From Prochlorococcus sp. AG-347-I15 (GTDB lineage: Bacteria; Cyanobacteriota; Cyanobacteriia; PCC-6307; Cyanobiaceae), in the NCBI GenBank assembly GCA_003281585.1, contig QCBN01000005.1:1-64000 (forward strand): 64,000 nt of DNA. The letters run 5' to 3'. Position numbers and translations under genes: made by a program. Each line of letters begins with the position of its first letter. Position 1 is the first letter of the stretch. Shown in pieces: positions 1 through 9,114 of the stretch. Below the pieces are notes generated by a model. That model saw only the letters and a program-made list of their open reading frames with translations, did no database searches and was not told the DNA's origin.

Positions 1-1
1 A

Positions 2-379
2 TCCTGGGAAAGAGATGATATTCTTTTAAATATAAAGAGGGGGTTAGGGATAGATGAGATAGTTAATGAATTTCTTATGAAAAACGAGAGACAAATTAAA
101 GAATTAAATTCTTTATTAAGACCAGAAGACATTGAATTATTAAATCAGGTAGAAAAACTCTCTACTTGCGAATCTAAATTAATAAATGAGATTAAAAATT
201 TAAATTACTTAGAAAATAATGAAAATCATCACATTATGAATAAAAAAAAGATTGTGCCATCTAATAGAGTTTCTTTCAACAAAATTAGTTCATTCATGAT
301 TAATTGGAGTAACAAATTTGTAGTTATTGCTTTACTAACAATTTCAGCCATAGCTTTATCAAAACAAGCGTGGGCATAA
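2..379 (+). CDS. C-terminal part of an unrecognised membrane-anchored protein (5' end outside window)
   Basis: The reading frame is open back to the first bases of the window. The ATG at 77 is therefore probably internal, and the gene starts before the window. The visible part is charged and Lys/Glu/Asn-rich, probably helical. It ends in one hydrophobic segment (roughly the last 20 residues, VVIALLTISAIALS) followed by QAWA. That pattern suggests a cytoplasmic domain with a C-terminal membrane anchor. I recognise no family. It lies 35 bp before the repair operon on the same strand and could be co-transcribed with it, but nothing shows a shared function. Confidence 0.6.
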   Translation, partial: SWERDDILLNIKRGLGIDEIVNEFLMKNERQIKELNSLLRPEDIELLNQVEKLSTCESKLINEIKNLNYLENNENHHIMNKKKIVPSNRVSFNKISSFMINWSNKFVVIALLTISAIALSKQAWA

Positions 380-414
380 TTAGCTAAATTAACTTAAATG
401 TAAGATATGTAGTT

Positions 415-1401
415 TTGAGAACTAAACGAGAATATTTAATTAGATATAAAGATGGAAATCTTTATTGTGAACTTGCTGATATTTGGATTGATCCAAGCAA
501 GCCAGTAAAAAAGGCATTAATAACTCATGCTCATTTTGATCACTTTACATTTGGCTGTGAAGAATACATTTCTACTAAGGAAACTGCGATACTCCTTAAA
601 GAAAGAGTTGGAGATAATATCAAAATTAAGACTTTTGAATATGGAGAAGAATTTAAGATAAATGGCATTAATATTTCTTTTCATCCATCCGGTCACATCC
701 TTGGATCTAGTCAAATAAGGTTTATTTTTGCTGAAGAAAAATGGTTAATTTCAGGTGACTTTAAGCTTCAAAAAGATCAGACTTGCAAACAATATGAAAT
801 AGTAAAAACTGATTATTTAATAAGCGAATGTACTTTTGGTTTGCCAATATTTAAGTGGGATGAATCAAATAAAATAGCAAATGATATTTCAAAATGGATA
901 ACTAATTCACCAGAAAAAACTTCTTTACTTTTCTGCTATTCACTTGGAAAAGCTCAGAGATTGTTAAACGAAATTAGTCAAACAAATTATAAAGGCAATA
1001 TTTATTCCCATGGCAGTATTCACAAAATGAACAATAGTTATAGAGAACTTGGAATTGATATTAAAGATACTATAAAAATTGAAAATAAAAAAAAGATAGA
1101 TGAACTTAAAGGAAGTCTAATATTATTACCGCCATCTTTAAGTAAGGGTTCTTATCTAAAAAATTTCAAAAACATTCAAACAGCTTTCGCGAGTGGGTGG
1201 ATGTCAATAAGAGCTCTAAGAAAAAGATCAGGATATGATAAAGGATTCGCAATCTCAGATCATGCGGATTGGGATGGAATTCTGGAAGTAGTAAAAAAGT
1301 CTGAAGCAAAAAATGTATTTTTTCATCATGGAGATAGTGAAGCCTTAAGTAAATATTTAGTTGAAAAGGAATCAATAAATGTCTTTTTATTCGGTGATTA
1401 A
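415..1401 (+). CDS. Ligase-associated DNA exonuclease (metallo-beta-lactamase fold)
   Basis: Predicted metal-dependent DNA exonuclease of the beta-lactamase/beta-CASP type found in ligase-associated repair clusters; 328 aa, the usual family size. The metal site is visible: HAHFDH at residues 38-43, then HPSGHILGS, SGDFKLQ, and late His motifs (SDHADW, HHGD). The start is TTG at 415, with no better ATG nearby. It is the first gene of a four-gene set, and the ligase starts 2 bp after its stop. In Pseudomonas putida the same four activities (exonuclease, ligase, Lhr-core helicase, phosphoesterase) form one cluster. The family assignment is secure; the role in Prochlorococcus repair is inferred from context. 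Confidence 0.88.
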   Translation: MRTKREYLIRYKDGNLYCELADIWIDPSKPVKKALITHAHFDHFTFGCEEYISTKETAILLKERVGDNIKIKTFEYGEEFKINGINISFHPSGHILGSSQIRFIFAEEKWLISGDFKLQKDQTCKQYEIVKTDYLISECTFGLPIFKWDESNKIANDISKWITNSPEKTSLLFCYSLGKAQRLLNEISQTNYKGNIYSHGSIHKMNNSYRELGIDIKDTIKIENKKKIDELKGSLILLPPSLSKGSYLKNFKNIQTAFASGWMSIRALRKRSGYDKGFAISDHADWDGILEVVKKSEAKNVFFHHGDSEALSKYLVEKESINVFLFGD

Positions 1402-1403
1402 AT

Positions 1404-3044
1404 ATGAGCTTAAAAAAGTTTTCAGAATTATTTGGTGATCTAGATTCAATTAATAGTACAAATAATAAAATTGAAGTTTTAAAGAATTATTTTTTATCTA
1501 ATGATCCAATAGATAATTCATGGGCAATTTATTTACTAACTGGAAAAAGTAATAAGAGATTTATTAGTGGAAGATATTTAAAAAATCTTTTTTCTCAAAT
1601 ATATGAATATCCTCAATGGTTAATTGATACATGTTATTTAAAAGTTGGTGATTCTGCTGAGGTAATAACGTTATTACTTAAAAATAAAACTAATTCTAGA
1701 AAAAAGAAATTATCAAATATAAGTCTCAATGAATTATTAAGCAAAACAATACCTGCATTATCAAAACTTGATGAGGAGGAGAAAAATATAGAAATTAAAA
1801 ATCTTTGGGAAAGATTACCTGAAGATAACCATTTAATTTTTAATAAAATTCTTACAGGAACTTTTAGAGTAGGAGTCTCTATCGGATTAATCACAAAATC
1901 AATATCAAAACTAATTAATATTGAAGAAGAGATTATTTCTCATAGGTTGATGGGTGATTTTAAACCTTCAATTGATTCATATGAATTTTTAATTAACAAG
2001 AATATCAATCTTCAAGAGTTAAATTCCAAACCATTTCCATTTCTTCTAGCTAATACTATTGAAGATAAAATCTTCAAAAATTCAATAAATGATTTTCAAT
2101 TTGAGTGGAAATACGACGGTATAAGGATGCAATTAATTAAAAGATCAGGCAATGTTTCGTTATGGACAAGAGGGCAAGAATTAGTAAATGAATCTTTCCC
2201 AGAATTAGTAGAGAAAATGTCACATATAAAAGATGATTTTGTTCTTGATGGAGAATTATTAGTTTGGAATTTTAAAGAACAAATTCCCTTTGATTTTTCT
2301 TTACTTCAAAAAAGAATAAATAGAAAGTCTCCTCATAGATCAATTCAAATAAAATATCCAATTATTTTTATTTCTTATGATCTTCTAGAGATTAATGGGA
2401 AAGATATAAGAGAATTTAAATTAGAAAATAGAAGAATTGAGTTAGAAAAATATTTTTCAAAATGGCAAATTAAAACTGAGAATAATATCTCTGATATTTT
2501 CAAAATATGTGATTTAATCTTTCCTAAAGATTGGCCTGATGCTTTAACTTATAAAGAAAAATCTCGAGAAAATAATACTGAAGGATTAATAATTAAGAAA
2601 AAGACCTCTACATACGCTTCCGGGAGGAAAAAAGGTTTTTGGTGGAAATATAAAGTTGATCCTATGCAACTGGATGCTGTTCTAATTTACGCCAAGGGCG
2701 GTAGCGGTAGAAGAGCTGGTCTTTATACAGATTACAGTTTTGCATTATGGAAAGACAAAGAATTAATTAAATTTGCAAGTGCATATTCTGGTTTAACGAA
2801 TATTGAGATTAAAGAGCTAGATAAATGGATAAGAAAAAATACAATAGAAAAATTTGGTCCTGTTCGATCGTTAAAACCAGAAATGGTATTCGAAATATCT
2901 TTTGAGAAAATACAAAATTCTAAACGTCATAAATCAGGCATAGCAGTACGATTTCCAAGAATAACAAAATGGAGAAAAGATAAAAAAATTTATGATGCAG
3001 ATAGCCTAGAGAATGCTTATGCACTAATGAAAAAAATACCATGA
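1404..3044 (+). CDS. ATP-dependent DNA ligase (bacterial LigB-like, ligase-associated cluster)
   Basis: Seals DNA nicks through an enzyme-AMP intermediate made from ATP. It is 546 aa with the expected order of an N-terminal DNA-binding domain (about 1-205), an adenylation domain (about 210-420) and an OB domain (about 420-546). The nucleotidyl lysine is K236 in EWKYDGIR. Later motifs seen are LDGELL, EGLIIKK and WWKYKVDP (motif V lysines). The C-terminus has the AVRFPRI segment typical of the OB domain. It lies 2 bp after the exonuclease gene and overlaps the helicase gene by 4 bp (ATGA), which indicates translational coupling. It would be additional to the replicative NAD-dependent LigA. Confidence 0.92.
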   Translation: MSLKKFSELFGDLDSINSTNNKIEVLKNYFLSNDPIDNSWAIYLLTGKSNKRFISGRYLKNLFSQIYEYPQWLIDTCYLKVGDSAEVITLLLKNKTNSRKKKLSNISLNELLSKTIPALSKLDEEEKNIEIKNLWERLPEDNHLIFNKILTGTFRVGVSIGLITKSISKLINIEEEIISHRLMGDFKPSIDSYEFLINKNINLQELNSKPFPFLLANTIEDKIFKNSINDFQFEWKYDGIRMQLIKRSGNVSLWTRGQELVNESFPELVEKMSHIKDDFVLDGELLVWNFKEQIPFDFSLLQKRINRKSPHRSIQIKYPIIFISYDLLEINGKDIREFKLENRRIELEKYFSKWQIKTENNISDIFKICDLIFPKDWPDALTYKEKSRENNTEGLIIKKKTSTYASGRKKGFWWKYKVDPMQLDAVLIYAKGGSGRRAGLYTDYSFALWKDKELIKFASAYSGLTNIEIKELDKWIRKNTIEKFGPVRSLKPEMVFEISFEKIQNSKRHKSGIAVRFPRITKWRKDKKIYDADSLENAYALMKKIP

Positions 3045-5527
3045 AAAATATTACGAAAAATAATAAGCAAAAAACTTTAATTTCTAAAATTAAACAGTTT
3101 TTCTCCATAAATGGATTGGAGCCACTACCTTATCAGATCGAATCTTGGGAAGCATTTCTAAATGGAGAGAGTGGAATAATACAAGTTCCTACTGGATGCG
3201 GCAAAACTTATGCCGCATTAATGGGACCTCTATCACAGATAAAAGATCCCCAAAATAATAAAAGTGTGAATATATTATTAATAACGCCTCTAAAAGCACT
3301 AAGTAGAGATCTAAAAAATTCCATACAATTAGCAGCTTTGCATTTCAATAAAGAAATCACTGTTGAAATTAGGAATGGGGATACCACCTCATATGAAAAG
3401 AAAAAGCAATTAGCTAAACCACCTAATATTCTTATAACCACTCCAGAGTCTCTATCTCTTTTACTTTCTAATAAAGAATCTAATAACCTGTTTAAGGAGT
3501 TGTCATCAATAATTATTGATGAATGGCACGAATTGATGGGTAGTAAAAGAGGTAACCAGTGCGAATTATCTTTAAGTTGGCTAAGAGGTAATATAAAAAA
3601 TTTACAAATTTGGGCAATGTCTGCAACTATAGGAAATATTGAAGAGGCGGGAAGAGCAATAGTTGGTATGAGCGCTATTAAGCCCAAAATAATAACAACA
3701 AATATTCAAAAAGAGATCGAAATTATAAGTGTTTTACCAGAGGAGGAAACTACTTTTCCATGGAGTGGGCATCTTGGAATTAGAAGTCATTCTTCACTTT
3801 TAAAAATCCTAGATAAAAATAAAAGCACCTTATTATTTACCAATACAAGAAATCAATCTGAAAGATGGTATCAATGTCTTAAATTTTTTCTCCCAAAGAT
3901 GGAAGACAAAATCGCACTTCATCATGGCTCCCTAGATAAAGAAGATAGAAAAAGAGTTGAAGAAGGGGTTAAAGATGGATTAATAAAATGGGTAGTCTGC
4001 ACCAGCTCTTTAGATCTGGGCGTTGACTTCCAACCTGTTGATCAAATAGTTCAGATTGGTAGTGCAAAGAATTTAGCTAGACTTGTCCAAAGAGCGGGAA
4101 GAAGTGCCCATAGACCAGGCGGAAAATCAAAAATAATTTTTATGCCTACTAATTCTTTGGAGTTATTAGAGATTAGTTCAATGAGAAGAATAATAAAAAG
4201 TGGTATATCTGAGGTAATTAGACTTCCTGAATTATCTTATGATGTACTTCTACAACATCTAGTAAGTTTGGCATGCGGAAATGGCTTTGATCCGAAAATT
4301 GAGAAAGAAAGAATTAAAAATTGCTGGAGTTATAGAAACTTAAAAGATCAAGATTGGAATTGGTGTCTTGACTTTTTAGAATATGGAGGAAAATGTCTTA
4401 AAGCATACCCAAAATATAAAAAGATAGTTAAAGAAGAATCACAAAATAATAATGAAAACTTTAAATATTTTGTAAAAGACAAATCATTAATAAGAATACA
4501 TAAGTTCAATATTGGGACAATTACAAGTGACAAATTTGTGAATGTTAAATATATGAAAGGTAAATCCTTGGGTAATTTGGAGGAGAATTTTGCTTCAAAA
4601 TTAAATCCTGGAGATACATTTTACTTTGCAGGCAAAATGCTTCAATTTGTAAGAATAAGAGACATGGTTTTATACGTTAAAAAATCAACAAAAAAAAGTT
4701 CTCTAATTCCTGCATGGGTTGGAGGACAAATGGCAATTTCTGATCTACTTTGTGAAAGTTTGAGAAAAGAAATAGATATATGCAATAAATTAGAAAATTA
4801 TGATTACTTAAATCCTGAACTAAATTCATTACGCCCAATATTTAAGAAACAAAAGGTTCTTTCAAATATTCCAAAGAAAGATGAATTCCTTTTAGAAATA
4901 TATAAAACTAAGGATTTATCAAATCTTTTTGTTTTTACACTTGATGGCAAATTTGTAAATGAAGGAATTGCATTTCTATGGGCTTTAAGATTGGCAAAAT
5001 TAAAACAATCCACATTTAGTATTACAGCAAATGATTTTGGGTTCAGCTTAACTACCGAAGAAGATTATGATTTTTCCATAATCAAAAAAGAAGCTGATTA
5101 CTTTTTGGATAACAAGAAATTAGAAGAAGATCTAGAAAATGCAATTAATTTTTCTGAATTAACAAAACGTAGATTTAAAAATATTGCCCAAATAAGCGGA
5201 CTTGTAAATCAAAATAATCCTACCAAAACAAAAACTTCCTCTCAACTTCAAATTAGTTCAAGTCTTTTCTACGAAGTCTTTACTAAATATGAAGAAGGCC
5301 ATCTTTTGATAAAACAATCGCATCAAGAAGTTAAAGAATATCAATTAGAAAATAAAAGAATATCTAGATCATTAGAAAGATTAAAAAATTTAAAAATGCT
5401 ATTAAATGATATAAAAACACCAACTCCTTTTGCTTTCCCTTTATTAGTTGAAAGACTTAAAAATACTTTAAGCAATGAACCAATAGAAAAAAGAGTAGAA
5501 AAAATTATAAAAAAATATAGTGATTAA
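3041..5527 (+). CDS. Ligase-associated DEXH-box helicase (Lhr-core type)
   Basis: Predicted ATP-driven 3'-5' DNA translocase of the Lhr-core family; 828 aa. Walker A is TGCGKT at residues 51-56, the DEXH box is DEWH at 160-163, and motif III is SATIGN at 194-199. Motifs V and VI are visible as TSSLDLGVDF and QRAGRSAHRPG. The remaining C-terminal half matches the winged-helix and beta-barrel region of the family. Its ATG overlaps the ligase stop and the phosphoesterase follows at once, so the four genes read as one operon. In the Pseudomonas cluster this helicase is thought to feed or unwind substrates for the exonuclease and ligase; that link is known biology, not seen here. Confidence 0.9.
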   Translation: MKNITKNNKQKTLISKIKQFFSINGLEPLPYQIESWEAFLNGESGIIQVPTGCGKTYAALMGPLSQIKDPQNNKSVNILLITPLKALSRDLKNSIQLAALHFNKEITVEIRNGDTTSYEKKKQLAKPPNILITTPESLSLLLSNKESNNLFKELSSIIIDEWHELMGSKRGNQCELSLSWLRGNIKNLQIWAMSATIGNIEEAGRAIVGMSAIKPKIITTNIQKEIEIISVLPEEETTFPWSGHLGIRSHSSLLKILDKNKSTLLFTNTRNQSERWYQCLKFFLPKMEDKIALHHGSLDKEDRKRVEEGVKDGLIKWVVCTSSLDLGVDFQPVDQIVQIGSAKNLARLVQRAGRSAHRPGGKSKIIFMPTNSLELLEISSMRRIIKSGISEVIRLPELSYDVLLQHLVSLACGNGFDPKIEKERIKNCWSYRNLKDQDWNWCLDFLEYGGKCLKAYPKYKKIVKEESQNNNENFKYFVKDKSLIRIHKFNIGTITSDKFVNVKYMKGKSLGNLEENFASKLNPGDTFYFAGKMLQFVRIRDMVLYVKKSTKKSSLIPAWVGGQMAISDLLCESLRKEIDICNKLENYDYLNPELNSLRPIFKKQKVLSNIPKKDEFLLEIYKTKDLSNLFVFTLDGKFVNEGIAFLWALRLAKLKQSTFSITANDFGFSLTTEEDYDFSIIKKEADYFLDNKKLEEDLENAINFSELTKRRFKNIAQISGLVNQNNPTKTKTSSQLQISSSLFYEVFTKYEEGHLLIKQSHQEVKEYQLENKRISRSLERLKNLKMLLNDIKTPTPFAFPLLVERLKNTLSNEPIEKRVEKIIKKYSD

Positions 5528-6178
5528 ATGAAAAAAAGTTCTATTAAATTTTGTTGGGAAGATACATTGTTAGAGATGCTGCCTTCAAGAGCGTTATTTC
5601 TACCGGAAAAAAAAGAGTTGTTAATATGCGATATTCATCTTGGTAAAGCTGAGTATTTTCAGCAAAATGGCATTCCTCTTACTAATAATTCAGATAAAGA
5701 CAATTTCTCAAGAATAAAAAAAATTGTAAAAAAATATAGTCCTGAAAAGTTAATAATATTGGGAGATTTATTCCATAGCAAATATTCAATAGATAAAACT
5801 CTTAAAAAAAAAGTTGAGGATCTTCCTGAACTTCTAAAAACTAAAATTGAACTAGTACTAGGAAATCACGATGTAGGTTGTGATATTAAAAATATAAAAA
5901 TCTTTGATATTAGAAAAAATAAAAATATTACTTTTAGCCATGAACCAGTTAATTCTGAAAACAAAAAAGTCTTGAATATTTGTGGACATTATCATCCAAA
6001 AATCTATATAAAAAATAATGGAGATAAATTATCATTTAGGTGCTTTGCATTGGATAAGAATAAAAATACTTTATTTTTACCTGCATTTGGAGACTTAACA
6101 GGGGGATATCCCTGCAAAAAGTCATTTAAAAAATGGGCAATTGTTTCTGAAGAAGAAATTATCGAAATTAAATCTTAA
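5528..6178 (+). CDS. Ligase-associated metallophosphoesterase (PdeM type)
   Basis: A 216-aa calcineurin-like phosphoesterase, the last gene of the repair operon, starting directly after the helicase stop. The dimetal motifs are all present: D35/H37 in CDIHLGK, GDLFHS at about 79-84, GNHD at 112-115, and CGHYHP near 151. Cluster homologues hydrolyse phosphodiester model substrates; the DNA or RNA end they act on in the cell is not settled. Length and motif order fit the family well. No terminator is obvious downstream. Confidence 0.88.
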   Translation: MKKSSIKFCWEDTLLEMLPSRALFLPEKKELLICDIHLGKAEYFQQNGIPLTNNSDKDNFSRIKKIVKKYSPEKLIILGDLFHSKYSIDKTLKKKVEDLPELLKTKIELVLGNHDVGCDIKNIKIFDIRKNKNITFSHEPVNSENKKVLNICGHYHPKIYIKNNGDKLSFRCFALDKNKNTLFLPAFGDLTGGYPCKKSFKKWAIVSEEEIIEIKS

Positions 6179-6380
6179 GAAAAATCATAGTGAAGTGACC
6201 TAAATTTTTCATTTGGATATACCAATTTATACTTAAAAGTCTCGTTTAGTTTTTTTATCAATTAACTTATGGCTATTATTCTATTTGCGAGTAAAAGTAG
6301 AAAACAAAAATTATACAGCTAATGACCCTTTCCTTAGCAGACAATCCACGTTATAAAAAAAATAAACACATTTTATAGAA

Positions 6381-6683
6381 ATGAAAAAATTAACATCCTT
6401 GATTTTATTTACATTTCTTGTAATTTCATTTGGAGCAAAAGCAAATGATAATTTTTCCGTCGAGATAGAGGCACTTAAATTAGTAATGGAACAATATAAG
6501 GAAGATACTGAATCAAGTGTTGAATTAGATATTGAAAACATAAAGCCAAGTTATATGGCTCTTAAACAAGACGAATGTAATGCAACCGTTGAAGTTACAG
6601 AAAAAACAGGATTAGAGGTCGTAAATACTAAATCTTTCGATGTAAATGTCTGCTTGAAAGAAATCTATAAAGTAATCAACTAA
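6381..6683 (+). CDS. Small secreted or periplasmic protein, unknown function
   Basis: 100 aa with a clear Sec signal peptide: KK at the N-terminus, a hydrophobic core (LILFTFLVISFG), then AKA-ND as a likely cleavage site near residue 21. The mature part is acidic, about 79 residues, with two cysteines (DECNA and VNVCLKE) that could form a disulfide. No family was recognised. It stands alone between the repair operon and the structured region upstream of the small minus-strand ORFs. Confidence 0.6.
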   Translation: MKKLTSLILFTFLVISFGAKANDNFSVEIEALKLVMEQYKEDTESSVELDIENIKPSYMALKQDECNATVEVTEKTGLEVVNTKSFDVNVCLKEIYKVIN

Positions 6684-6722
6684 ATAAGCAGGTTATAAAA
6701 ATATAATAAAAAAACAAATTAA

Positions 6723-6805
6723 AGAGGTCTTTTACTTAAAGAAGGTAAGACCTCGAGACCTAACAGAAAACTTTGGAACGGGTTCTGCATAACCAATTGA
6801 TAACT
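6723..6805. ncRNA. Candidate structured RNA of unknown class
   Basis: In a 180-bp gap there is an 8-bp perfect inverted repeat (GAGGTCTT ... AAGACCTC, 6724-6754) followed by a GGTT/AACC hairpin around 6780-6795. The segment is more GC-rich than the surroundings. No U-run follows directly, so it is not a simple terminator for the upstream gene. The strand is unknown and no Rfam family was recognised. Confidence 0.25.
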
Positions 6806-6864
6806 AAAATGGATTTGTAGAGGTGTAATTAAAAGTACAAAACCTAAAATTATTTTTTAAATAA

Positions 6865-7011
6865 TTACTTCTTCTTTGATAATGTTTGTGATTCTTCTCT
6901 AGACATTAAAGCTTCGATTTGAGCAAGAACTTTTTGAAGTTCATCCGTTTTTGTAAGAGATGCTTCTGCTACTTCTCTTAATTTTTCTAACTGTTCTTTA
7001 GTTTTATCCAT
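6865..7011 (-). CDS. Small acidic/basic helical protein, 48 aa, unknown
   Basis: An ATG-initiated 48-residue ORF on the minus strand. It has a regular charged helical pattern (MDKTKEQLEKLREVAEASLT) ending in SKKK, so probably one amphipathic helix or a short coiled coil. It lies downstream of pstB on the same strand with another small ORF 10 bp upstream. No family recognised. Codon use looks like genuine Prochlorococcus coding sequence. Confidence 0.5.
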   Translation of the reverse strand: MDKTKEQLEKLREVAEASLTKTDELQKVLAQIEALMSREESQTLSKKK

Positions 7012-7021
7012 GATAAATAAA

Positions 7022-7177
7022 TTAGAAATTAACCACTTTAAAAAATGGTTTTAATACAGATTTTTCACTCCCACACAAATTCATATTCTCTCTTTTTTTT
7101 ATAAAGTCAAATAAATTTCCCTGTATTAAGGTTTTATGAGGACTTCCAATTAATTCTTTATCTATTATTGAAACCAT
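7022..7177 (-). CDS. Possible small protein, 51 aa, unknown
   Basis: ATG start, 51 residues, begins MVSIIDKELIGSPHK and contains a KKREN stretch. It ends 10 bp before the 48-aa ORF on the same strand. No membrane segment and no recognised family. Its similar position to neighbouring micro-ORFs is the main support, so it may be chance. Confidence 0.3.
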   Translation of the reverse strand: MVSIIDKELIGSPHKTLIQGNLFDFIKKRENMNLCGSEKSVLKPFFKVVNF

Positions 7178-7207
7178 AAGATTACCTTAAATAGAAATAC
7201 TTTTAAA

Positions 7208-7318
7208 TTATGAAGTAAATACAGGCAATCCTATTGTTGCAGTTGTTATGAGAGCCCCTGCGAAAATCAAGAAAGGTAGAAAAGGGTAGTTTTTCAACGA
7301 TAAACTTACTAATTCCAA
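7208..7318 (-). CDS. Possible single-pass membrane micro-protein, 36 aa
   Basis: A TTG-started ORF of 36 residues with a hydrophobic stretch (YPFLPFLIFAGALITTATIG) that would span a membrane once. The frame stays open further upstream, so the start is uncertain. It is 86 bp downstream of pstB on the same strand. Size and composition resemble small thylakoid or inner-membrane proteins of picocyanobacteria, but no family is recognised. Confidence 0.4.
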   Translation of the reverse strand: MELVSLSLKNYPFLPFLIFAGALITTATIGLPVFTS

Positions 7319-7404
7319 ATAACTATATAGGTATTTATACTGTTTGTCTACCCTTTATCCGTTTTAAAGCTAAAAATCTTTCTTTTCTAAGTAAAAATTA
7401 AACA

Positions 7405-8214
7405 TTAACCAAATTTACCAGATATGTATTCCTGAGTAGTTTTTTCTTTTGGAGAGTTAAAAATTTTCTTTGTCGAATTAAATTCGGCAAGATAACCAAC
7501 CTTTCCTCCATCACCATCTTCATACTCAATCGCATTGAAAAATGCAGTCATATCACTTACTCTTAATGCCTGTTGCATATTATGAGTAACGATTATTATT
7601 GTGAAATTCTTCTTAAGTTCGTGCATTGTCTCCTCTATTTTCAAAGTAGAAATTGGATCTAATGCTGAACATGGCTCATCCATGAGGATTATTTCAGGTT
7701 CAATTGCGATGGTTCTTGCTATACAAAGTCTTTGTTGTTGTCCGCCAGATAAAGAGTAACCACTGTCATTTAATTTATCCTTACATTCATTCCATAAAGC
7801 AGCTTTTCTAAGTGAACTTTCGACTAATTCATCCATATCTCCCGTAAAGCCATTGATTCTTGCTCCAAATGCAATATTTTCATAAATAGATTTAGGAAAA
7901 GGATTAGGTTGTTGAAAGACCATTCCGATTCTTCTTCTCACTTCAACTGGGTCTACTCTTTTATCGTAAATATTAGTTCCATCAAACAAGACTGTTCCTT
8001 TCAAAGAACAATTCGGAATTAAATCATTCATCCTATTTAAAGATCTTAGAACAGTAGATTTACCGCAACCTGAAGGTCCAATAAGAGAGGTTATATTTCC
8101 TTTTTTAAAATTACAAAAAACATTTCTTATTGCTTCAAAAGTTCCATAGCTAATGGAGACATCCTCAAGAGATAAAATGAAATTCTTTGGTGTTTTTTTA
8201 TTAGTTTTCATCAT
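7405..8214 (-). CDS. pstB: Phosphate ABC transporter ATP-binding protein PstB
   Basis: ATPase subunit of the high-affinity phosphate importer, working with PstA and PstC at the inner membrane. It is 269 aa, normal for PstB. Walker A is GPSGCGKST (46-54), the Q-loop is VFQQPNPFP, the signature is LSGGQQQRL, and Walker B is [11 protein letters not shown] with the H-loop in IVTHNMQQA. Its start directly follows the pstA stop. The gene order on the minus strand is pstC-pstA-pstB; no pstS or phoU is present here. Confidence 0.95.
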   Translation of the reverse strand: MMKTNKKTPKNFILSLEDVSISYGTFEAIRNVFCNFKKGNITSLIGPSGCGKSTVLRSLNRMNDLIPNCSLKGTVLFDGTNIYDKRVDPVEVRRRIGMVFQQPNPFPKSIYENIAFGARINGFTGDMDELVESSLRKAALWNECKDKLNDSGYSLSGGQQQRLCIARTIAIEPEIILMDEPCSALDPISTLKIEETMHELKKNFTIIIVTHNMQQALRVSDMTAFFNAIEYEDGDGGKVGYLAEFNSTKKIFNSPKEKTTQEYISGKFG

Positions 8215-9108
8215 TTATACTCTCTTAGTTTTCTCAGTAAAAGCGGCCAATATCCTTGAAAATATATTTACTGATAGTATCGATAAAACAAGAATAAAGG
8301 AAGCTGCCCAGGCTAATTTATTCTGTGCATCGTATGGCTCAAGAGCAAAGTTATATATCAATACAGCCAAAGAACCCATCTCGTAAAATAAATCTCCAAA
8401 ACCAGTTATGTAGTAATAAGAGAATAAAGCAGTAAATATCAAAGGTGCTGTTTCCCCTGCGGCTCTTGCGATACCAAGAACAACGCCAGTAGCAATAGAC
8501 CTAAAGGCGGAGGGCAAAGTAACTTTCAATATGGTTGTATACATACTTGCTCCAATACCAAGAGAAGCATATCTCAACTCATTAGGCACTAACTTTAAAC
8601 CTTCATCAGTCGTCTTAATCACAGTAGGCAACATTAATATTGAAAGCGCCATTCCTCCTGCCAAACCGCTGTACATACTTCCAAATAAGATCTTTGTAGA
8701 AACAATTAAGGCATAAATAAATACACCAGCAATAATTGATGGGACTCCTGCTAAAACATTTACTCCAAATCTAATAAACCTTGAAAAAGCACCCCCTTTA
8801 GAGTACTCCGCTAGATATATGCCACCGCCAACACCTACTGGTATGGCAATAATTGAAGCAATGGTAGTTATTATTAATGTGCCTATTAATGCAGGGTTAA
8901 TACCTCCTGCATCTAAATCATCTCCAGGAGGATTTGGTTCTAAAGTAAATAATTCTGGTGTAATTTGAGATCCACCTTTGTAAAGGATATAAGTCACTAG
9001 AAAAATCAAAGGAAGTATTGCTATCAATGCACAAATTACTGATAAAGAAGTAAAGAATTTATCTCCTATATTTCTTGATAATCTTTTCTGGTAATAGAGT
9101 GAATTCAT
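8215..9108 (-). CDS. pstA: Phosphate ABC transporter permease PstA
   Basis: Inner-membrane permease of 297 aa with about six hydrophobic segments. It carries the EAA-type loop (LRYASLGIGASMYTTILKV...) that docks on PstB, and the PstA-typical GIARAAGETAPLIFTA motif. It abuts pstB and lies 6 bp from pstC, so the three genes form one operon. It forms a heterodimeric channel with PstC. Confidence 0.94.
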   Translation of the reverse strand: MNSLYYQKRLSRNIGDKFFTSLSVICALIAILPLIFLVTYILYKGGSQITPELFTLEPNPPGDDLDAGGINPALIGTLIITTIASIIAIPVGVGGGIYLAEYSKGGAFSRFIRFGVNVLAGVPSIIAGVFIYALIVSTKILFGSMYSGLAGGMALSILMLPTVIKTTDEGLKLVPNELRYASLGIGASMYTTILKVTLPSAFRSIATGVVLGIARAAGETAPLIFTALFSYYYITGFGDLFYEMGSLAVLIYNFALEPYDAQNKLAWAASFILVLSILSVNIFSRILAAFTEKTKRV

Positions 9109-9114
9109 AATTAT

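Noticed and set aside
517..714. Minus-strand ORF inside the exonuclease gene
   Set aside because: It is a shadow frame of a well-supported gene and has no family features.
3208..3687. 159-codon minus-strand ORF inside the helicase gene
   Set aside because: Antisense to Walker A and DEXH motifs; open only because of AT-rich codon use.
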